NCBI RefSeq assembly: GCF_001704275.1
Contig: NZ_CP011533.1
Location: forward strand, 682,001 to 746,000
Reading direction: 5' to 3'
DNA length: 64,000 bases
Origin: Streptomyces noursei ATCC 11455
GTDB lineage: Bacteria > Actinomycetota > Actinomycetes > Streptomycetales > Streptomycetaceae
This document shows, in pieces, positions 42,740 through 49,612 of this stretch. Each line of letters begins with the position of its first letter. Positions within the stretch are counted from its first letter, which is position 1. Below the pieces are notes generated by a model. The model did not search any database. It had not been told where the DNA came from and was given only the letters and a program-made list of their open reading frames with translations. A program made the position numbers and the translations under genes.

Positions 42740-43668
42740 GTGACACGCCGATGTTTCTGACCACCGGGGCCGGCGGCGGGGTGGGCGGGGTCAGCAGACT
42801 CGTCGCCGAGGGGCTGCTGGCACGCGGACAGCGCGTGCGGGCCACGGTGCACCGCGACGACGAGCGCGCCGAGGCGTTGCGCGCGCTCGGCGCCGAGGTA
42901 CTCGTCGGCGACCTCACCGACCCCGTGCACGTCACCGCCGCACTGGACGGTGTCAGCCGCATGTTCTTCAGCATGAGCGTCTCGCCGGACTACCTGGAGG
43001 CCACCGCCGTGGTGTGCGCGGCGGCCCGGGAGCGGCCGGGTCTGGAGGTGCTGGTCAACATGTCGCAGATGACCGTGTCGCAGATGACCGCGACCAGCAC
43101 GGAGGAGTCGCGGCAGCAGCGCCTGCACTGGCTGGCCGAGCACGTCATCGACTGGTCCGCGGTGCCGCGCGTGCACATCAGGCCCACCGTGTTCCTGGAC
43201 AACCCGCTGTTCACCCTGCTCGCCGCCGGGCCGATCCGCGACCGCGGGGTGCTGGCGCTGCCGTTCGGTTCGGGCCGTACGTCGCCCATCGCGTCGAGCG
43301 ATGTCGCCGAGGTGGTCATGGCCGTGCTGCTCGCACCGCACGACCACGTCGGTTCCGTGTACGAACTGACCGGCCCCACGACCCTGGACCTCGACGGACT
43401 CGCCGACCAGTACGCGCGCGCCCTGGGCCGGCCGATCACCGCGGAGCGCCTGCCCTACGACCAGTGGGCCGATCAACTGGCCGGCTCCCCGCTGACGCCG
43501 CACGTGCAGCAGCACATCGCGACCATGGCCAGACTGCACCGGGAGGACCGCTACAACCGCTCCACCACCGACGTGGAACGGATCACCGGCCGACCACCGC
43601 GCACCGTCGAACAGTACGTCCGTGAACGACGTGACCTGTTCGACAGTCATCGCGACGACGGGGCCTGA
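42736..43668 (+). CDS. NAD(P)H-binding NmrA-like protein
   Basis: A 310-residue protein of the atypical short-chain dehydrogenase (NmrA/NAD(P)H azoreductase-like) group. The N-terminal TTGAGGGVGGVSRLVAEGLL is the nucleotide site (G-x-x-G-x-x-G), and VLVGDLTDP follows. The C-terminal half (TVFLDNPLFTLLAAGP, SPIASSDVAEVVMAVL) is typical. It may sense redox or reduce a small substrate. It ends the three-gene operon. Confidence 0.9.
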   Translation: MSDTPMFLTTGAGGGVGGVSRLVAEGLLARGQRVRATVHRDDERAEALRALGAEVLVGDLTDPVHVTAALDGVSRMFFSMSVSPDYLEATAVVCAAARERPGLEVLVNMSQMTVSQMTATSTEESRQQRLHWLAEHVIDWSAVPRVHIRPTVFLDNPLFTLLAAGPIRDRGVLALPFGSGRTSPIASSDVAEVVMAVLLAPHDHVGSVYELTGPTTLDLDGLADQYARALGRPITAERLPYDQWADQLAGSPLTPHVQQHIATMARLHREDRYNRSTTDVERITGRPPRTVEQYVRERRDLFDSHRDDGA

Positions 43669-43994
43669 GATCGTCCGCTGGGGCGGGGCCGGGACAGGCC
43701 GGGCCGGATCCTCATGCGGAATCAGGAAGCACAGATTGGTCGGTGTCCACCTCAAAGCCGTCGAAGGTCATGCCTCCCCCCGACCTCAGGTCTCGTACCT
43801 CTTGCCTTGGCACGCCGCCGACGATCATTGCGGCCCGCGGTGGTGACCACGGCATACAGGACTGACAAACGCCCTGGTGGCGACACGATCCAGCCACGCG
43901 GCAACCCTTTCCGACGGCAATCCCAGGACCAAAGTCGTAAGCCCCCTGCCGGCGGATGCCGGTAGAGGGCTCATGCACCGATGGCCTGAAGCGC
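43669..43994. other. Intergenic region with terminator hairpin
   Basis: A 326-base gap. The imperfect stem at 43941-43970 (GCCCCCTGCCGGC against GCCGGTAGAGGGC, one mismatch) lies next to the convergent small membrane gene and probably ends transcription from either side. A 19-codon leftward ORF (43726-43772 region) with a G-rich site is seen but not convincing. No other feature. Confidence 0.45.
43941..43970. terminator. Hairpin terminator
   Basis: Arms GCCCCCTGCCGGC and GCCGGTAGAGGGC pair over 13 positions with one mismatch and one G-T pair, around a four-base loop. It lies 25 bases past the stop of the leftward membrane protein. Confidence 0.55.
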
Positions 43995-44219
43995 TCAGAC
44001 CTGAGTGTCGTCGTCGGGGTCGGGGATCTTGTGTGTCGGCGTCACGCGCTGGTGAGCGTCAACGCCGAGCCATAAGGCTGCGAGGGCGACTCCGGCGCCG
44101 ATCACGGTTTCGTTGACGGCCATGTCGGCCAGGGCTGGTACGGCGGTCCCCAGGAGGGACAGCACGGCGACGATGATGGAGCGAACCATCACCGGGTTGT
44201 TGCGGAGGAAATCGCGCAC
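43995..44219 (-). CDS. Small two-segment membrane protein, holin-like
   Basis: A 74-residue protein from GTG 44219 with GGAG five bases upstream. It has two hydrophobic helices (VRSIIVAVLSLLGTAVPALAD and VIGAGVALAALWLGVDAH, the first near residues 12-32 and the second near 37-57) and a short charged tail. The pattern RDFLRNNPVMVRS at the start resembles small Streptomyces phage-related holin-like proteins. The identity is a guess. Tandem 15-base repeats lie just upstream. Confidence 0.6.
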   Translation of the reverse strand: MRDFLRNNPVMVRSIIVAVLSLLGTAVPALADMAVNETVIGAGVALAALWLGVDAHQRVTPTHKIPDPDDDTQV

Positions 44220-44264
44220 GTCGGCTCCATGAATGTCGACTCCATAAGTGTCGGCTCCGTGAAC
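44220..44264. repeat. Three tandem 15-base repeats
   Basis: Units GTCGGCTCCATGAAT, GTCGACTCCATAAGT and GTCGGCTCCGTGAAC run head to tail (44220-44234, 44235-44249, 44250-44264). The block abuts the start of the small membrane protein and contains its GGAG site on the minus strand. Confidence 0.7.
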
Positions 44265-44499
44265 GGGGTGAGGGAAGGGCGCGCAGGGCTTCGGCGACTG
44301 CTGTGCCGAGCGCGGTGAGCCGGGCCAGGGGTAGGGCGCACTTCCAGCGCTCCAGCGCGCGGGGCCGGTCTGCGTGGTCGGTGAAGGTGCCGCGGACGCT
44401 GTCGGAGTTCTGGACGACGCAGCGCACGTCTTCGCGGAGGCCGACGACCTCGTCGTAGACGGCCGCCGACGGCCCCCGGACACCCACGGCACCCGGCCC

Positions 44500-44772
44500 C
44501 GGGGGAACACGGCAGGAGGTGTTCGGCAGAGGAAACGCCAGCGGGGCGTAGGGAGCCCGGCCAGGGTTGCCGGTGTGGGCGAACGCGACCCAGGCGCCGT
44601 GTATCCGGGCTGCGAGTCCTGGTGGGGCGGGGTCGGGGCCGAGGAGGCAGGTGTCCCCGTGCAGCCAGGGTTCGTCGGCGATGTCGAACACGAAGGGCAG
44701 TTCGACGGTGTGGGCGGCGCCGAGGCGCCCGTCCAGGGCCGTCGAGCGGTACCCGAAGGAGTAGACGTACGA
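44500..44772 (-). pseudogene. C-terminal remnant of a type B carboxylesterase
   Basis: Read leftward, VYSFGYRSTALDGRLGAAHT, ELPFVFDIADEPW and IHGAWVAFAHTGNPG match the C-terminal part of a carboxylesterase, after the nucleophile and most of the catalytic core. The N-terminal ~350 residues are absent, and the homology begins at 44772, exactly where a rightward XRE remnant also begins. After GNPGRAPYAP the homology weakens. Confidence 0.65.
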
Positions 44773-45480
44773 GGTCCTCGACGCGATCGCCCGCGCTCTC
44801 CTGCTCGACGACCACGAGCGCGAGCACCTCGACCGGTTCGCCGGTGGCGCCCGCCGCGCGCCCCTGCTGCGCCGCCCGCGGCCCGAGAAGCCCGCCGACG
44901 CGACACACGACCTCCTCCGCGCCGTCGACGGCGTCCCGGCGACAGTGCTCGGCCGCCGTACGGACGTGCTGGCCTGGAATACCCTCGGGCATGCGCTGCT
45001 GGCCGGGCACCTGGACTTCCGGGACCCGGATGACCCGGCGCGACGCCCGAACATGAGCCGGATGCTGTTCCTTGACCCGCACTGTCAGGAGCTGTACGCG
45101 GACTGGAAGCGCAAGGCGCGCGCGGTGGTGGGCAACCTGCGTATCGCCGTCGGCAGGCACCCGGAGGACCCGCTGCTCGCGGAGCTGATCGGCGAACTGA
45201 CGATGAAGAGCCCGCAGTTCGTCGCACTGTGGGGCGACCACCGTGTGGCGCCGTGCGATGCCGCGGACTACGAGCTGCACCTCCCCTCGTCGGCACGGTG
45301 ACGGTGACACAGCAGACACTGTCGATCGCCCGTTCACCGGAGCAGGCGCTCAACGTGTGCACAACCCCCGCCGGCTCCTCATCCGAGGAGGCCCTCGCAC
45401 TGCTCCGGCAGGCGAGCGACAGCCGGGCGCCGTACGCGCGCAGCGTCGGCGTTCCCGAGAAACCATCCCGACAGGTGTAG
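44765..45480 (+). pseudogene. MmyB-like XRE regulator remnant: 5'-truncated and frameshifted
   Basis: Homology begins at the end of the XRE helix-turn-helix (TYEVLDAIARALLLDDHERE), so the DNA-binding N-terminus (~75 residues) is gone. The MmyB-like ligand domain then reads VLAWNTLGHALLAGHLDF and so on until 45301, where the frame stops. The expected C-terminal strand (VGTVTVTQQTLSIA, ALALLRQASD) continues in another frame to 45480, so an indel lies near 45285-45300. Confidence 0.65.
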
Positions 45481-45571
45481 GCAGCCGGGCAGGCCCCCGG
45501 CGGGGGAAGTGACCCGAGACGGTAGGACAGAACGCCTCAGCCAAGCCGTGAGACAGCCGACGATCCCCAAG

Positions 45572-45781
45572 TCATCGGGCTGACCGGTCCGCTGGGAGGA
45601 CTGTGCCGCCCAGAAGCCAGGAGCCGACTCTTTCGAGGCCGCCGGTGATCTGGTTGGTTCCGACCTGAGGAGCGACTCCGACATTGCGCTCGTAGTCGTC
45701 GTCGGCGTTGGCGGTGCCAGCCCCAAGGACGATCAGTGCTGAGGCCGCTACTGCTGTCGCGAGAACGGTCAGGTGCTTCAT
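45572..45781 (-). CDS. Small secreted protein
   Basis: A 69-residue precursor from ATG 45781 with GGAGG six bases upstream. Residues 1-26 are a strong signal peptide (MKHLTVLATAVAASALIVLG, then AGTANA). The mature 43-residue part begins DDDYERNVGVAPQVG and contains GLERVGSWLLGGT. No Cys. Such small secreted proteins are common in Streptomyces aerial-growth and surface layers; its specific function is unknown. Confidence 0.75.
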   Translation of the reverse strand: MKHLTVLATAVAASALIVLGAGTANADDDYERNVGVAPQVGTNQITGGLERVGSWLLGGTVLPADRSAR

Positions 45782-46109
45782 GAGGGACCTCCGCTGATCA
45801 AGGCGACTTTTCGGCAGGATCATTCGCCGCCCCTTCCCCCGCCACCCGAACCTCCTCCAGATGGCGGTCATCTCACTCCCGCGGTGCGCCGGTGCTACCC
45901 GGGCGACTCCGGCTCAAGGCGCCCCCTGGCCTGCTTCACGGAGTTCCTCATCGAGGTCCTGGGCCCGTGTGTTTCGACCTGTGGGCGGTTCGTCACCCGC
46001 AGTCTGCGGCAGGCAGTCGACGGCCCACTGCACGGTGACGACGCTCCGAGCTGGCACACACCTATGACATATGACCATCGCCACCGCACGTCATGCCGGA
46101 CGCCGGCCG
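45782..46109. other. Intergenic region, nothing recognised
   Basis: This 328-base gap lies upstream of the small secreted protein and downstream of the sigma-factor partner gene, both leftward. It must hold the promoter for the small protein. I see no gene, clear dyad or repeat. Confidence 0.45.
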
Positions 46110-47378
46110 TCAGGCGCCCTGCCACCACTTCGGACTGAGGGCCATCTCCCGCATCTGCCGCATCGTCAGGGCGGGCGTCGAGCGGGTCGCCGCGCTGTGC
46201 TGGGTATCGGAGTTGAAGGCGGTGATGACCACGCGCTTGCCGTCGGCCCGCATGGTGTCCACGGTCCACATCACCACGCCGTCGACGCCCTTCTCGCCGG
46301 GGCCCTGCTGGACGGCGATGCGGGTGCCGTCGGCGAGGGACTCGTCCCCGGGGTGGAAGAGGTCTCCGGCGACGTCCCGCATGTCCGGCTGGACGTTGAC
46401 CTGGACCAGGCTGCGCCCCCGACCGTCGTCGACGACGACATAGGCGTATTCGGGGTCGCCGCCGCCGCTCTTCTTGACGACCTCTACGCCCTTGGGGAGC
46501 AGATCGGACAGGGTGTCGGCAGCCGCGCCCCCGGTGGGAGCGGACGGCTGCTCCGCGCGCTTCCGGGGGCTTTCGGGGATGGCAGCGGCGATCCTGCGCC
46601 ACTCCTGCGCCGTCGTCAGGTGCTTCAACTGCGCGGGGGACAGCGGAGGTTCGGCACGACTGACCGGGGCGCCCTTCTCGGCGGCGGCGTTCCACTCCCG
46701 CACGGAGACGCTCCGCCCGCCCGGTGTGACCAGGTTCGCGGTCCACAGCTTGGTGTCCTCCCGTCGGTCTGGGTACTCGTAGCCTTGGAGAACCATGAAC
46801 ACCGACCCGTCGGGCAGTCGGTCGGTGGCGCAGGCGTCGTACGGGACGAGCGTCCTGTCCGGGCACTGGGTCAGCTCCCGGGCCTGCCGGCCGCCGGGCT
46901 CGGCCCGGTCCACGGAGACGGAGAGGACCGCGGGCCCCTTGCCGTCGTCGTAGACGACCGACGCGTACGGCCGCGCATCCGGGTCCTGCCCCGCACCCCG
47001 ACCCTCCTCGTTGCTGAACGTGCCCTTGGGAAGCAGCTGCTCCAGCGTGCGGATCACCTCCTTCTCGCCGACCGCGGGGGTCGACGGGGAGGAGGGGGCC
47101 GCGTGCCGGGCGGCGGCCACGGACGAGGGCCGCGCGGCCGACGAGCCGTCCCAGGGCACCACCAGTACACCGCCCACACCGGCGAGCGCGACGCCGGCCG
47201 CGCCCGAGACGAAGGCGGCCCGGCGCCGCATCCGCAGTCGCCGTCCGTGGGCCGCCCCGGCGGCGCCGAGCGCGGCGCGGTCGCCGTGGAAGGTCCCGCC
47301 GACCTGGTGCAGGGCGGTGGAGAGCCGCTCCTCGAAGAGATGCTCCTCGGAGGGATCGCTGTGCTGTTCAACGGGCAT
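46110..47378 (-). CDS. Membrane partner of SigE-family sigma factor, putative anti-sigma or sensor
   Basis: A 422-residue protein from ATG 47378. About 50 cytoplasmic residues precede one membrane segment (FVSGAAGVALAGVGGVLVV, near residues 54-74). The extracellular part has two related repeats, each with LEQLLPKG or SDLLPKG and a YASVVYDDG or YAYVVVDDG strand. The layout (sigma gene directly upstream, single-pass protein downstream) is typical of Streptomyces SigE-family loci, where the membrane protein restrains or senses for the sigma factor. I see no zinc-finger anti-sigma motif. Confidence 0.8.
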   Translation of the reverse strand: MPVEQHSDPSEEHLFEERLSTALHQVGGTFHGDRAALGAAGAAHGRRLRMRRRAAFVSGAAGVALAGVGGVLVVPWDGSSAARPSSVAAARHAAPSSPSTPAVGEKEVIRTLEQLLPKGTFSNEEGRGAGQDPDARPYASVVYDDGKGPAVLSVSVDRAEPGGRQARELTQCPDRTLVPYDACATDRLPDGSVFMVLQGYEYPDRREDTKLWTANLVTPGGRSVSVREWNAAAEKGAPVSRAEPPLSPAQLKHLTTAQEWRRIAAAIPESPRKRAEQPSAPTGGAAADTLSDLLPKGVEVVKKSGGGDPEYAYVVVDDGRGRSLVQVNVQPDMRDVAGDLFHPGDESLADGTRIAVQQGPGEKGVDGVVMWTVDTMRADGKRVVITAFNSDTQHSAATRSTPALTMRQMREMALSPKWWQGA

Positions 47379-47403
47379 GACGCACCACCGTTTCCGCGAG
47401 GTC

Positions 47404-47520
47404 GAGAGAGTGGAAGAGCAAGGGATGAGAGGGAAGGGCAAGGAAAGAGAAGGTGGGAGTCGGAGTGGGAGTCGGAGTGGGGATGAAGGTGACTGTGGAG
47501 GTGGAAGCGGAGGTTGAGGT
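47404..47520. repeat. Homopurine low-complexity tract between sigma factor and partner
   Basis: For over 110 bases the plus strand is almost only A and G. It includes the unit GGGAGTCGGAGT twice in a row (around 47455-47478). It lies between the sigma gene (stop 47561) and the partner start (47378), inside their presumed common transcript, where the leftward RNA is pyrimidine-rich. Confidence 0.7.
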
Positions 47521-47560
47521 GACTGTGACTGCGCGCGTGGGGCGGGCGCCGGGTGTGCCG

Positions 47561-48070
47561 TCAGGGGTGGGCATACGCCCCGATGTCCTCGCCCAGCAGG
47601 TCCCGTAGCCGTCCGAGGGCGCGTACGCACCGCGTGCGTACGGCGGCCTGACTGGCGTTGAGCACATCGGCGGTCTCCGCAATGGACCGGTCCTCCCAGT
47701 AGCGCAGGACGACCACCGCCCGGTCCTTCGCGGGCAACCGGCCGAGCGCGTCCAGCAGCGTGAGCCGCAGGACTGCGTCCCCGCCCGCCGCGTCGGCCCG
47801 GTCGGGCAACACGTCCATGGTTCGCTCGGTGCTGCTGCGCCGCCGATGGTGGGCGAGAAACGCCCGGGTCAGCACGGTCTGTGCGTACGCGGCGGGATTC
47901 TCGGCCCGACTGACCCGCCCCCAGTGGACGTACACCCGACCCAGCGTCTCCTGCACCAGGTCCTCCGCAAGATGCGTGTCGCCCGCCGTGAGCAGACATG
48001 CGGCCCGGTACAGGTGTCCGGCCCGCGCCACCGCGAACTCCGCGCACGCCTCCGCGCGGCCCTGCCTCAT
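47561..48070 (-). CDS. SigE-family (ECF-type) RNA polymerase sigma factor
   Basis: A 169-residue sigma factor from ATG 48070. Region 2 includes LVQETLGRVYVHWGRV, and region 4 reads LPAKDRAVVVLRYWEDRSIA followed by ETADVLNASQAAVRTRCVRAL. No extra C-terminal domain. Such actinobacterial SigE-family factors are controlled by neighbouring membrane proteins; here the gene at 46110-47378 follows with a 182-base purine-rich spacer. The signal is unknown. Confidence 0.93.
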   Translation of the reverse strand: MRQGRAEACAEFAVARAGHLYRAACLLTAGDTHLAEDLVQETLGRVYVHWGRVSRAENPAAYAQTVLTRAFLAHHRRRSSTERTMDVLPDRADAAGGDAVLRLTLLDALGRLPAKDRAVVVLRYWEDRSIAETADVLNASQAAVRTRCVRALGRLRDLLGEDIGAYAHP

Positions 48071-48227
48071 CTGCTCCCCTTGCCCCGGTGTCCCGGTATA
48101 CGTGCGTGTGTCCTGCTGTCCTCACTACTTCGATGCGGCGGGAGGGGAAAATGTTTCACGGGGTTTCCATCGAATTGCGACACTCGGTCGCCGCAGGTCG
48201 CCGCAGGCCATCGCAGGCCATGGCAGG

Positions 48228-48845
48228 TCATCGGAGGATGACTTGGACTCCGTGCTCTTCGAGGATTTCCAGGAGCAGGTCGAACAGGGTCGTTGTCTCG
48301 CCCTCGCCGGTGGGGACGGGCTCCGCCAGTCGTGCCCTGGCCTCGGCCGCGTGCTGCCAGTCCACCGTGAACGGGGGTGCGGCGCCCCAGCCGCCCCGCA
48401 GGCAGTCGTCGAGGGCAGACAGGTTCCAACCGAAGTACCCACCAGGCCCGTTGACGGCCTCACCGAGCGCGCAGCAGAAGCTGTCCTCGTCGACGACCTG
48501 GCGGCCTTCCAGGGTGAATGTCCGGCCGGCGGGCGCGTCCGGCTCGCCCCGATGCCGATACACCCGCGACCACAACGCGACGGACAGCCAGGCATGCCTG
48601 TCTTCGGGGACGAGCGTGTGCCACATTCCCTTGCGATTCAGGCGACCCGTGCGGAGCAGGTCCCAGAGGGAGTCGATCCCACCGATGTCGGTACCGAGGT
48701 GCGCAGCCGGCGGCGCCGGCCACGCACCGCAGACGCGTCGGTGGCGGCTGCGGTGCGTGCGCGGAGAGTTGGTGGTGCGCGACAGAGTGTTGACTTCCGT
48801 CGGTCCGGCAGCGTGTGCGGCGTGTCGCCTCAACCTGACGGCCAT
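48228..48845 (-). CDS. Barstar-family protein (putative RNase inhibitor)
   Basis: The C-terminal ~95 residues match barstar: FTLEGRQVVDEDSFCCALGE, GGYFGWNLSALDDCLRGG and the closing LLEILEEHGVQVIL. The N-terminal part (SLWDLLRTGRLNRKGMWHT) may be another small domain. The start is uncertain: ATG 48845 gives 205 residues, ATG 48626 about 132; neither has a strong ribosome site. Barstar proteins inhibit a cognate RNase toxin; no barnase-like gene is adjacent, so it may be an orphan immunity protein. Confidence 0.8.
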   Translation of the reverse strand: MAVRLRRHAAHAAGPTEVNTLSRTTNSPRTHRSRHRRVCGAWPAPPAAHLGTDIGGIDSLWDLLRTGRLNRKGMWHTLVPEDRHAWLSVALWSRVYRHRGEPDAPAGRTFTLEGRQVVDEDSFCCALGEAVNGPGGYFGWNLSALDDCLRGGWGAAPPFTVDWQHAAEARARLAEPVPTGEGETTTLFDLLLEILEEHGVQVILR

Positions 48846-48904
48846 CAGATGCGTCTTACTGGCAGCAGTATTCCGCAGCCCGTACTGCATACTCCGTACC
48901 CCAT

Positions 48905-48939
48905 ACTCCGAAGTCCGTACTCCGTAGTCCGTAGTCCGC
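48905..48939. repeat. Seven-base tandem repeats
   Basis: Five units of ACTCCGA/AGTCCGT/ACTCCGT type run head to tail, with related TACTCCG segments back to about 48881. The block lies upstream of both the barstar-like gene and the divergent MmpS-like gene. Confidence 0.7.
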
Positions 48940-48961
48940 ACGACAGAAGGCCCGGCCGTAC

Positions 48962-49429
48962 ATGTCCTCGCAGGCTCGTCGCCGTTCCCGTGGCACCCTC
49001 TACCTCGCGCTGTGCGGGCTCGTCCTCGCCTGCCTTGGATTCGGCGCCGTACTGTGGGCGCAGGACCACACCATGTGGTTCAAGCGCCTGAGGGGCGGGA
49101 ATGCCTGGTCCCTGACCTACCAGGGGGACGCCGTCGGCGGCCAGGGCAGCGCCCTCACCATCCGCTATCGGTTCAATCCGGACAGCTTCAAGCCGGCTCA
49201 CCGTATCGAACAGCTCGGCCGCACGCACCTCCCGTGGAGTGTGCACGCGCTGGTCAACACCGGGGAGGTGGCCAGGGTGGAGGTGGAGCCGGAAGGGGAC
49301 ACGGTCGCGACGTGCCGGATCCTCCTCGACGATGTCCGCGTCGTCGCCCAGGGCAAGTCCCCCGCCCCCGGCCGCCCCGCCGTCTGCGACGTCACGACCA
49401 GCAGCACCCCGGAGAAGTGGCCTCGTTGA
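48962..49429 (+). CDS. MmpS-like single-pass membrane protein
   Basis: A 155-residue protein from ATG 48962. One N-terminal membrane helix (LYLALCGLVLACLGFGAVLWA, near residues 13-33) precedes a beta-rich extracellular domain containing LPWSVHALVNTGEVARVEV and ATCRILLDDVRVV, close to the MmpS family pattern. Two Cys may pair. In mycobacteria MmpS proteins assist MmpL transporters; no MmpL gene is present here. Confidence 0.7.
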   Translation: MSSQARRRSRGTLYLALCGLVLACLGFGAVLWAQDHTMWFKRLRGGNAWSLTYQGDAVGGQGSALTIRYRFNPDSFKPAHRIEQLGRTHLPWSVHALVNTGEVARVEVEPEGDTVATCRILLDDVRVVAQGKSPAPGRPAVCDVTTSSTPEKWPR

Positions 49430-49612
49430 TCGAGGCCGGGGCCGGCGATGCCTGTTGTTTCTACGCAACCCGGTCACGGACTGCACGCCCTCTCCAAATG
49501 CTCCACAAGAAGTTCGAGAGTTGATCGAGCCTCCTTGCGTTACCTTCCTCTCGTCGCCTGACCGACGCCGCTACGGCCCTCTTGCTCAGGCGCGACGTCG
49601 ATGGGGGGAACC

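Noticed and set aside
43726..43772. A 19-codon leftward ORF beginning MTFDGFEVDTD behind a G-rich site
   Set aside because: The ribosome site is almost touching the start, no maturation genes are nearby, and the frame is too short to support a gene call.
48881..48939. Possible CRISPR array
   Set aside because: Units are seven bases with no spacers; these are simple tandem repeats, and no cas genes are present.
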